Assembly: GCA_016840825.1 (NCBI GenBank)
Contig: JAEORN010000091.1
Coordinates: 1-18,158 of the forward strand
From: Candidatus Thorarchaeota archaeon
GTDB taxonomy: Archaea; Asgardarchaeota; Thorarchaeia; Thorarchaeales; Thorarchaeaceae
DNA length: 18,158 nucleotides
Direction of reading: 5' to 3'
The notes under the pieces were generated by a model. That model was not told where the DNA came from, did not search any database, and saw only the letters and a list, made by a program, of their open reading frames with translations. The first letter of the stretch is position 1; each line of letters starts with the position of its first letter. Shown piece after piece: positions 5,902-12,696 of the stretch. Made by a program: the position numbers and the translations under genes.

Positions 5902-7128
5902 ATGGGTAGAAACAAGAAGTATTCGGGATACAAAGCATATCAATATCTTACACCAGGAAAGGATTACAAGGCATTCAAACTTAGAGAGCCTATCAAGAAG
6001 GAATGGTCATTCTCGGTACCTCTGTCAAAGAACGAGGAGGAGAGAGTGGAGGAGATATTGGAGAAGAATATTGTAATTGATCTACATGAACACCCCACAC
6101 TGATGCCTGAAGATGCTCTATTGTGTTTTGAATCTTGGCGAGAAGGACGCGAACATATGGCCTATGAGGCATTGAGCACATCGCCTCTGGATGCGGTCTT
6201 TGATAATATGTTGAATGGAAGCGCAATTATCACCAGTAAACATGGTTGGAAATGGACAGATATCATTCATGATCTTGGACAAAGACTCTGTGATATCTGT
6301 CATCAGGACTATGTGGTTCATTGCAAAGGCATCAAAGATATCACTGATGCCTACGAGCAAGGAAAGCTTGCATGGGTATCGGTTCTTGAATCCTCAACAT
6401 GCATAGAGAACGAAGTAGATAGAATTGATATTCTCTATGGTCTTGGAGTACGTTCTATGGGACTCACCTATAGCGAGTCAAACATGCTAGGTTCAGGTCT
6501 TAGTGAGTTCAGTGATAGCGGATTGACGGATTTTGGATATGATTGTGTGATTCGCATGAACAAGATAGGTATGCTTGTAGATGTTAGCCATGCAGGTGAT
6601 CAGACAGCTCTAGATACGATAGAATCTAGCAAGAAACCCATTATCATATCCCATGCGGGTGCAAGAGCATTACTACCTATCAGGCGACTCTTCCCTGATG
6701 AAGTCCTCAAGTCATTGTCAGAGAATGGAGGCGTTATTGGTATAGAGGCGGCTCCAGGATATACTGCCACCAAAGAGAATCCTATTCCATCAATTGATAC
6801 CTATATGGCTCATATCCAATATTGCATCGAATTGATGGGAATTGACCACATCGGATGCGGACCTGACACACTATATGGGGATCATGTGGGATTCTACCGA
6901 CTAGATGATGAACTATACGAAACAGGTGGCTTAGGACACTACTCCCGACCCGGAAAGGAACCGGATTTTGAAGTGAGCACTTTACCTGATTATGTTAGGG
7001 GAATGGAGAATCCAACTGAAGCAATGAACAATGTCACAAGATGGCTTGTGAAAGAAGGATATTCTGACCAAGAGATTGCTAAAATTATCGGAGGTAATGC
7101 ACTTCGTCTACTAAGAGAAGCTTGGTGA
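5902..7128 (+). CDS. M19 (membrane/renal) dipeptidase family protein
   Basis: 408 aa, zinc-dependent hydrolase of the amidohydrolase fold. M19 enzymes cleave dipeptides, often accepting a D-residue at the C-terminal side. Visible metal or active-site motifs are DLHEHP (His62, His64), VLESS (Glu163, bridging position), DVSHAG (His230), ISHAGARAL (His251) and GCGPDTLYGDH (Asp322). The canonical first motif is HxD; here it is HxH. About 55 residues precede the barrel, and no signal peptide is visible, so the enzyme is probably cytosolic. GAGAGGTGA upstream overlaps the end of the racemase gene, giving a strong ribosome site. The pairing with a racemase suggests salvage of L,D-dipeptides. The stop is five bases from the convergent tetR gene. 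Confidence 0.85.
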   Translation: MGRNKKYSGYKAYQYLTPGKDYKAFKLREPIKKEWSFSVPLSKNEEERVEEILEKNIVIDLHEHPTLMPEDALLCFESWREGREHMAYEALSTSPLDAVFDNMLNGSAIITSKHGWKWTDIIHDLGQRLCDICHQDYVVHCKGIKDITDAYEQGKLAWVSVLESSTCIENEVDRIDILYGLGVRSMGLTYSESNMLGSGLSEFSDSGLTDFGYDCVIRMNKIGMLVDVSHAGDQTALDTIESSKKPIIISHAGARALLPIRRLFPDEVLKSLSENGGVIGIEAAPGYTATKENPIPSIDTYMAHIQYCIELMGIDHIGCGPDTLYGDHVGFYRLDDELYETGGLGHYSRPGKEPDFEVSTLPDYVRGMENPTEAMNNVTRWLVKEGYSDQEIAKIIGGNALRLLREAW

Positions 7129-7133
7129 CTTAT

Positions 7134-7727
7134 CTACGAAGAGCTACTTCGAATTAGTAGACTCATAACCTCAATCCATGCTTTTCGTACTCCTTCAACA
7201 TCAGCACCTAGACTTAGGGAACTGTAAAGTCCATCTCGAAGCGCAATAAGTCCTCTCGCTAAGGACTCAGATGAGATCTCATCTGATAATTCTCCACTTT
7301 GTTTCATTCCATCAATGGTGGCACTAAGGTCCTCCAGCCACCTCTCACTCCCTCTCTGAATCCAATTAATTACAGTTGGATTCTCTGATAGCTCTTGTGC
7401 CAAACTTGGTGTGATGATTGTGCCCGCCATTCGTAGTTCTAGCATTCTATCAAAGAACTCAGCTGTTGCAATAGATTTGAATCCTTTAGAACTCAAGAAC
7501 TTGCTAACTTCCTGTTCACGTACTGCTGCATTCATTTCAAAGACAGCAAGAAGTAAATCCAGTTTGCTATTGAAATACTGGTATATAGCACCCTTACTCA
7601 CACCAACACTCTTTGCGATATCGATCATCTTTGTCCTATGATATCCGTGCTCCGAGAATATCCGGGTCGCATGCAGGACAATCTTCTTCTTAGCTGCTTC
7701 CTTGTACTCAGGAACTACCTTTGGCAT
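7134..7727 (-). CDS. TetR-family transcriptional regulator
   Basis: 197 aa from the ATG at 7727. An earlier in-frame ATG at 7751 would lie only about 11 bp from the TATA box, so the later start fits better and begins MPKVVPEYKEAAKK. The N-terminal helix-turn-helix is typical of TetR: residues about 14-60 with IFSEHGYHRTKMIDIAKSVG, then VSKGAIYQYFNSKLDLL. The remaining ~135 residues are helical and form the ligand/dimer domain, with no recognisable ligand motif. It is divergent from the methyltransferase-like gene, and a perfect 18-bp inverted repeat lies between them. It is likely a repressor of that gene, of itself or of both. Confidence 0.9.
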   Translation of the reverse strand: MPKVVPEYKEAAKKKIVLHATRIFSEHGYHRTKMIDIAKSVGVSKGAIYQYFNSKLDLLLAVFEMNAAVREQEVSKFLSSKGFKSIATAEFFDRMLELRMAGTIITPSLAQELSENPTVINWIQRGSERWLEDLSATIDGMKQSGELSDEISSESLARGLIALRDGLYSSLSLGADVEGVRKAWIEVMSLLIRSSSS

Positions 7728-7756
7728 GATTATTCGACAGCAGTTACTCATACAGC

Positions 7757-7768
7757 TATATAAATAAG
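7757..7768 (-). promoter_or_regulatory. TATA box of tetR
   Basis: Minus-strand CTTATTTATATA is centred about 35 bp before the ATG at 7727. It predicts a leader of only a few bases and decides between the two possible starts. Confidence 0.5.
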
Positions 7769-7786
7769 TGACCTAAGAGTACTAAT

Positions 7787-7804
7787 AATGACCCGTTGGT
7801 CATT
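7787..7804. promoter_or_regulatory. 18-bp inverted repeat, probable TetR operator
   Basis: AATGACC-CGTT-GGTCATT is a perfect inverted repeat with 7-bp arms and a 4-bp spacer. It lies between divergent tetR and the methyltransferase-like gene, where the latter's core promoter should be. A further half site, AGTGACC, occurs at 7767-7773 next to the tetR TATA box. Operators of this size and TGACC/GGTCA form are usual for TetR dimers. Confidence 0.7.
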
Positions 7805-7821
7805 TTTATAGGTGATGCACT

Positions 7822-8451
7822 ATGGAAGATAGCCTTCTATTCCGGATTCTCTTTGTCGCAATCTATGCTCTCTTTGCAGGTGTGAGGTTTTACTATCGAG
7901 GAAAGAACATAGGTCGTGAAAGCGAGAAACAATACGAAAAGATGGACAAGAGCTTCATAGTACTATCTGTAGCGATAATAGGATATTTTATTCTAATACC
8001 AATCTATCTGCTTCTTCCAGATTTGATATCATGGGCGGATCTAGGATTGCCTTCTTTGCTTAGATGGCTGGGTGCTGGAGTCGCTCTAATCGCAGTGGGC
8101 CTTACATTCCTAACACATAGAACACTTGGATCACAATATTCAGCCAAATTGGAGATCCAGAAGGATCACACGATGATCTCAGTAGGCATCTACAGTCGTA
8201 TTCGCCATCCTATGTACATGAGTATGAATATATTCACACTGGCTCTATCATTGATGTCATCCAATCTACTAATCATCATCTTTTCCGTTCTTGTAGCACT
8301 TCCCTTCCCATGGATAGCACGAAAGGAAGAAGCATTGTTGATAGAGAGATTCGGGGATGACTATAGGATGTATATGAAGAGGACTGGGAGGTTTCTACCT
8401 TCTCTTAGAAAATTTCAAGAGCAAGATCCGAGTGCTGGAAGAGCTTCATGA
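7822..8451 (+). CDS. Isoprenylcysteine carboxyl methyltransferase-like membrane enzyme
   Basis: 209 aa with about five membrane segments (roughly 5-24, 44-64, 80-98, 134-150 and 150-165). The C-terminal catalytic signature of the ICMT/PEMT-like methyltransferases is clear: HTMISVGIYSRIRHPMY (116-132, with the RHPMY motif at 128-132) and RKEEALLIERFGDDYRMY (167-184), then a TGRFLP end. These enzymes transfer a methyl group from S-adenosylmethionine at the membrane. In eukaryotes the target is prenylated cysteine; most prokaryotic relatives have unknown lipid or small-molecule targets. GGTGAT at 7811-7816 is the ribosome site. The gene is divergent from tetR with a palindromic operator over its promoter. 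Its stop overlaps the M28 peptidase stop. Confidence 0.8.
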   Translation: MEDSLLFRILFVAIYALFAGVRFYYRGKNIGRESEKQYEKMDKSFIVLSVAIIGYFILIPIYLLLPDLISWADLGLPSLLRWLGAGVALIAVGLTFLTHRTLGSQYSAKLEIQKDHTMISVGIYSRIRHPMYMSMNIFTLALSLMSSNLLIIIFSVLVALPFPWIARKEEALLIERFGDDYRMYMKRTGRFLPSLRKFQEQDPSAGRAS

Positions 8452-9720
8452 GAGAGAGTCGATGACTCGTTGCTTTGCAGCTTGAAGGAGGTCTAAAGGC
8501 ACTTCTCTTTGAAAGGGAATCTTCTTGTTGATTTCTAAACTCTCAATGATCGAGTAGGCGAATTTTCCTAATGTGCCAATCGTAAAGGGCGTGAGAAGGT
8601 CGACGTCATCCATCTGACTGTGACTCACCTTACCTGTTGTGGTCCCAAAGCTTGCCAGATGAATAGTAGGAATTCCATTTGCTGCAAATACTATGTTATC
8701 CCCACCACTTGTCGATGTGCGTCTACAATGGGCGGGATAGCCACTCTTCTTTGCTAAATCAAACACCCAATCAATCATTTCATCGGTTCCTGCTGCGAGT
8801 GCGAGTAGCATTCCGGGCAGTTCACCGATGCTGTCAAAATTGATGCACAAACCAATATCATTCAGATTGACTTGAGATGTATAGGCCCATGAGCCTTTCA
8901 GCCCATATTCTTCTCCTCCAAAGGAAACGAACCGATAACTCAAGTTCGGTTTTCTTTGGGCAAGGAGACGAGCGATCTCTAGCATTATAGCCACCCCTGC
9001 TGCATTGTCGGTAGCTCCCGGAGACATCGAATGTGTATCGTGATGTGCACACAATAACACGGTTTGAGAGGATTTTCCTTGCAGTTTACATTGGATGCTT
9101 TGGATGTTTCCAGACCGTCTAGAACCTTTGACGACTATTTTCAAGGGAGAACCGAACATATGATCTTGGAGGATCCTCGTTTGTGAAGCTGATACGACCA
9201 AAGAGGGAATCCTTGAGAAAGAGGGGATTAGCTCTTTGTTCAAAAAAGCTCTGGGAGCGGAGTCTCTTTCCATATCTAAGAATACAACGCCATCAGGATT
9301 CATAGAATAGAGTTTCTTCCAAGACTCGGTCGTTTCTTTATGACGATCATCAAGAAGGGTGATAATCAATCTATTCTTGACATCCTTTTCTTGCAGGTTT
9401 TGTATCATCTCATATGATCCGATATAGGATGTTTTGGACTCAATTCCTCCAAGGATTGTAGATGCACTCATCCAACATGGGATTCCGAATATCACTATGC
9501 TATCATCAGGTAGTCCAAAAGTGGCACTCCTAGCTTCATAGAATTCGTGTTCATGCCCCAAGATTTGAATTGCTGATAGACCTGCGCTTCGAAAATGCTC
9601 TTCAATCAACAATACAGCACGAATCTCAGCCTCGGACCCACTGATTCTTGGACCAATCTTGCAAAGGTCCTTTATTGTCCTATATGCGGCATCTTGATCA
9701 AAGTCCAGATTTATCGGCAA
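8446..9720 (-). CDS. M28-family zinc peptidase
   Basis: 424 aa. The C-terminal two-thirds is an M28 metallopeptidase domain with all expected metal and catalytic residues: AHHDTH (His226, Asp228), GATDNAAG (Asp238, bridging), FGGEEYGLKGS (Glu270 catalytic, Glu271 ligand), NFDSIG (Asp296) and KVSHSQMDDVD (His367). The ~200-residue N-terminal part, with an inserted segment around 60-200, resembles the lid/PA-like region of M28 aminopeptidases. No signal peptide is seen, so the enzyme is probably cytosolic and trims peptides from the N-terminus. The start is TTG at 9720, supported by GATGAGG seven bases upstream and a TATA-like GGTATATCT about 32 bp upstream. Its stop overlaps the convergent methyltransferase stop in TCATGA. 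Confidence 0.85.
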   Translation of the reverse strand: MPINLDFDQDAAYRTIKDLCKIGPRISGSEAEIRAVLLIEEHFRSAGLSAIQILGHEHEFYEARSATFGLPDDSIVIFGIPCWMSASTILGGIESKTSYIGSYEMIQNLQEKDVKNRLIITLLDDRHKETTESWKKLYSMNPDGVVFLDMERDSAPRAFLNKELIPSFSRIPSLVVSASQTRILQDHMFGSPLKIVVKGSRRSGNIQSIQCKLQGKSSQTVLLCAHHDTHSMSPGATDNAAGVAIMLEIARLLAQRKPNLSYRFVSFGGEEYGLKGSWAYTSQVNLNDIGLCINFDSIGELPGMLLALAAGTDEMIDWVFDLAKKSGYPAHCRRTSTSGGDNIVFAANGIPTIHLASFGTTTGKVSHSQMDDVDLLTPFTIGTLGKFAYSIIESLEINKKIPFQREVPLDLLQAAKQRVIDSLS

Positions 9721-9799
9721 AAGTGAAGCCTCATCACAATGTGGGAGATATACCTCAGGATGATTTAGATTTTATGACGCGCTTGGCTATGTCCAGATT

Positions 9800-9868
9800 A
9801 TGATTCCTGAGTCATACAAAGACAGAAATCATAGGAAGGAGGTTATCGTGTGTGGTAAGGAGAGTTGA
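9800..9868 (+). CDS. Possible 22-aa upstream ORF before the MFS gene
   Basis: An ATG ORF of 22 codons ends TGA at 9866-9868, overlapping the TTG start of the transporter. Inside it lies a strong AAGGAGGT (9836-9843) that is too far (about 21 bases) from the transporter start and points to a GTG at 9848 in this same frame. It may be a coupling leader peptide, or the ribosome site may be fortuitous. There is no homology evidence. Confidence 0.2.
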   Translation: MIPESYKDRNHRKEVIVCGKES

Positions 9869-11109
9869 ATGAAGAAAATGAGAAGCTAAGACGGAATGTC
9901 GCAGTAATGACCATAGGAAACACGGCAATAGTGTCAGTGAATTCCCTTTGGATCATGTTCATGCCCTTTTTCTTCTCAGACCTTGGTCTCGATGTGGTTA
10001 CTATTGGAATGATATTCACCTTATTCGCCGCAGCAAGCGCGGCAACCTCGTTCATTGGAGGGCGAGCCGCGGACAGGTTTGGACGCAAATCTACAATGAT
10101 TGGAGGTTATGCGATCTACTCGACAGGTCCGTTTATCATTCTAGTTTCATTATTATTGGCAGCTCATTCACTCGTTCTTGCGATATCTATCTCGATAGGT
10201 GGATACATGACTATGATGGCAGCTAGAGGATTTGCAAGACCGGCATCCTCAATGTTGCTTGTCGAGAGTAGCCAGCAGAAGAAAAGAGGGCGATCATACA
10301 TGATTGCAACACGTGTCATCCCATCAATACCTGCTGCAATTCTTGTATTGATTGGTAGTGAGCTCTATTTCTCAGGTTCAACTGTGTTTACTGGATACTT
10401 TTCACTATCATTGATAGTAGGATTTGAAGGACTGATTGCAGTAGTCGCAGTCTTCGCCATCCTGCTGCGAGAAAGTCATCTATCAACTGACAATGAACAG
10501 TCCAAAAGTCCTACAAACGCTTGGAAAATGCATACAGGATTCTTTGTGGTGATGGTCATAGCTTTCTCACTTGATGCATTGTCAAGTAATGGAATCAGTT
10601 GGTACGTATCACTTGCTGTTCGACCAATAGATGATAAGCTCTATGGGTATATGACATCCCTCTCTACAGTCATCATTGCAATTTCTGCACTAGGGGCAGG
10701 GGAAGTCGTGGATAGACTGGGTACAAAGGCGGCTATTGTGATTGGATGGGGATTGCTCGCACTCACCGTGGGACTATTCCCACTCGTTCAGGACCCGTTG
10801 TGGATACTAGTCCTCTACGCTATCTGGACCGGACTTGATATGATGGATGTGTCCATTCCACCATTGGTGTTCGAAGAGAGGTATCCAAAGGAAGCGCGAG
10901 CGACTGCACTAGGGACTTTCTCAACAGCCGTGCAACTTCTAAGTATCATTGGTCCAGCCTTGATGGGATTCACATACTTGTTTGGCAATGCGATGCCCTT
11001 CTTCGTGAAAGCAATGATGAATCTAACTGGCGCAGTTTTGTTCATGTATGGAATTCGAAAACTTGGAAATATCACCAGTTGTAAGCAGCCAGAATCTGTC
11101 GTAGAATAA
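9865..11109 (+). CDS. Major facilitator superfamily transporter
   Basis: 414 aa with about 12 hydrophobic segments in two halves split by a hydrophilic loop near residues 205-225. The MFS motif A is present after TM2 as GGRAADRFGRKSTMIGG (65-81), and a degenerate copy, GEVVDRLGTKAAIVIG, occurs at the equivalent place in the second half. This is a proton- or ion-coupled exporter/importer at the cell membrane. The sequence looks most like drug or sugar efflux-type MFS, and the substrate is unknown. The start is taken as TTG at 9865 (AAGGAG very close upstream); ATG at 9907 would leave the first helix short of its lead-in. Its 3' end overlaps the convergent leucine-rich-repeat gene by 38 bp. Confidence 0.85.
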   Translation: MNEENEKLRRNVAVMTIGNTAIVSVNSLWIMFMPFFFSDLGLDVVTIGMIFTLFAAASAATSFIGGRAADRFGRKSTMIGGYAIYSTGPFIILVSLLLAAHSLVLAISISIGGYMTMMAARGFARPASSMLLVESSQQKKRGRSYMIATRVIPSIPAAILVLIGSELYFSGSTVFTGYFSLSLIVGFEGLIAVVAVFAILLRESHLSTDNEQSKSPTNAWKMHTGFFVVMVIAFSLDALSSNGISWYVSLAVRPIDDKLYGYMTSLSTVIIAISALGAGEVVDRLGTKAAIVIGWGLLALTVGLFPLVQDPLWILVLYAIWTGLDMMDVSIPPLVFEERYPKEARATALGTFSTAVQLLSIIGPALMGFTYLFGNAMPFFVKAMMNLTGAVLFMYGIRKLGNITSCKQPESVVE

Positions 11110-11572
11110 TGGACATTGGGAGGCTAAAATCCCATGGGTCCCATTGATGGAGCTCATCATCTAATATGATATATACATCCTCATCATAAGAAACTGCGAG
11201 ATCGCTATAAGGAATCTTGAACAAAGGGGTGAGATTCAGTTCAGTGAGATTGTTCTGTTCCAAGGTAAGTAGATCGATTCTACTCAGCGAACTCAATGGG
11301 GAGAGGTCGATGGCCTCAAGCTGATTCCTTTCGAGTTGGAAATACCTCAATTTCGTGCTATGTGCAAGAGGACTTAGATCTATTTGATGTAGTGAGTTGT
11401 CAATAAGATCAATACTCCTGAGCTCAGGGAGTTGGCTCACCGGAGTCAAGTCGATTTCAGTGATACCGTGGTTTCGAAGGCGTATTTCTTCGGTATCCAA
11501 TCCATAACGAATCTCGTTCGTATCAGATCTGTCTGTCTTGTAGTAGATAGTGACTTCGTCCATAGTACGCAT
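11072..11572 (-). CDS. Leucine-rich-repeat protein
   Basis: 166 aa, soluble, no signal peptide. Four consecutive repeats occupy about residues 30-121 with an exact 24-residue period: DLTP at 41, DLSP at 65, DLSP at 89 and NLTP at 113. The consensus is L-x-x-N-x-L-x-x-I-D-L-S-P-L. This gives a short curved LRR surface capped by a charged N-terminal segment and a C-terminal cap with VSYDEDVYIILDDELHQW. Such LRRs act as protein-binding scaffolds; no enzyme domain is attached. A TATA-like TTAATAAC lies about 31 bp before the ATG at 11572; a second ATG at 11563 is possible. It is divergent from the ATC-hydrolase-like gene. Its last 12 codons are antisense to the MFS gene. Confidence 0.8.
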   Translation of the reverse strand: MRTMDEVTIYYKTDRSDTNEIRYGLDTEEIRLRNHGITEIDLTPVSQLPELRSIDLIDNSLHQIDLSPLAHSTKLRYFQLERNQLEAIDLSPLSSLSRIDLLTLEQNNLTELNLTPLFKIPYSDLAVSYDEDVYIILDDELHQWDPWDFSLPMSIILRQILAAYNW

Positions 11573-11628
11573 CAGTCCAATCTCTGGGGTGTCGTACGTT
11601 ATTAAGCTACTTTCGATGAGGTTTTGCG

Positions 11629-12516
11629 TTGAATATCCTGCTTATATCAAAGCAAATCAAAAGAGATACCATGATCCCGGAGTATGTGTACTATGGCAAT
11701 TACGATCAAAATGCAATGACTAAGGTCAACTTGAATCAACAGATTCGCGATTGGCTATGGACAATGGGATTGCTACTTGATTTCATTGATGCCAGAAAAC
11801 CAAACATCTTGGATTCATTTGTCGAAAGATTAGATGCGAGATATTCTCGTGAGGTGGAAGGCACTCCCTTTGTTCTGAATGATGTGGGTTTTGAGGAGAT
11901 TCTAGAAGACCAATCAATCCTAGGAGCATATGTACCAATCAAGGACCTCGGACTTCAAGTTGTTATGAAATACATCCCTCTTGAGAAAGGGAATAGAATC
12001 TCCGGACCATCTGATATCAAATCTATAGACCATCTTCGAGCGAAACATATGCTACTCTATCATCAGATAGCTGCATTGGTCGATACACTGGGAAGAGTAG
12101 CAGGCATTCAGTTCTTCAAGGACTTTGTTGAGTTTTGGGGGGAGGAAGTCGCCAAGAAGGGGCACTGGAAAGTCACTCTGAAGCAGGCACGTCAAGAACT
12201 AGTACCTTATTGGGAAAACAGCAATGGTTTCGAATTTGGAATTGTTGACCTAGATGACGAGATGTTCCTTGCCAAATTCGATAGATGCGTCTGGTATGAT
12301 TCTATGAGCCATATCGCAGACAAGGAACTCGCCTACTATACTGTTTGCTATCCAGGGCCAATGATAGGAAGACACGCTCATGAAGAAATCATGATGAGAA
12401 GATCTGTTACACTTTTTACTGGGGAATTCTGTGACGAACTCAGATGGAATCGGCATGTGCATGATGAGCCTGAACAACCGTCTATTGAGTTCTCAAAGCA
12501 GATTGTTCAAAAATAG
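11629..12516 (+). CDS. L-2-amino-thiazoline-4-carboxylate hydrolase-like protein
   Basis: 295 aa from TTG at 11629. The C-terminal half resembles the L-2-amino-thiazoline-4-carboxylic acid hydrolase family: a helical region (HLRAKHMLLYHQIAALVDTLG, 135-155 region), then ELAYYTVCYPGPMIG (233-247) and RRSVTLFTGEFCDELRW (257-273). The late Gly-x-x-Cys-Asp motif is characteristic, and Cys220, Cys240 and Cys268 are candidates for function. The namesake enzyme opens the thiazoline ring toward L-cysteine, but many archaeal relatives have no known substrate. The start is ambiguous: GATGAGG lies seven bases before TTG 11629, while a TATA-like CTTATATCA about 26 bp before ATG 11671 would give a leaderless 281-aa form. 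No membrane segments are seen. Confidence 0.55.
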   Translation: MNILLISKQIKRDTMIPEYVYYGNYDQNAMTKVNLNQQIRDWLWTMGLLLDFIDARKPNILDSFVERLDARYSREVEGTPFVLNDVGFEEILEDQSILGAYVPIKDLGLQVVMKYIPLEKGNRISGPSDIKSIDHLRAKHMLLYHQIAALVDTLGRVAGIQFFKDFVEFWGEEVAKKGHWKVTLKQARQELVPYWENSNGFEFGIVDLDDEMFLAKFDRCVWYDSMSHIADKELAYYTVCYPGPMIGRHAHEEIMMRRSVTLFTGEFCDELRWNRHVHDEPEQPSIEFSKQIVQK

Positions 12517-12696
12517 GATAAGCCAATGCCTTTGCATGAAATATATTGCATAAGTGCCATTTTGAAAGACCAATGTTTAACAAAGCTATTTATGTAAACA
12601 CTAATTTTACTATTCTGGGAACTAGATGGTTGAGTCGTGAGCTAGATATCTGAATTGCAGCCTAGATATGTAGCTTTGGAGGAGGTTGGAAAATAA

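Noticed and set aside
7728..7751. Earlier start of the TetR gene at 7751
   Set aside because: It lies about 11 bp from the TATA box, too close for archaeal transcription, and the added residues are not part of the TetR fold.
12517..12696. AT-rich 180-bp gap with repeated TTGCAT-like words
   Set aside because: TGCA is self-complementary and the words do not form a convincing hairpin or array. Only promoter-like sequence and a GGAGGAGG ribosome site are supported.
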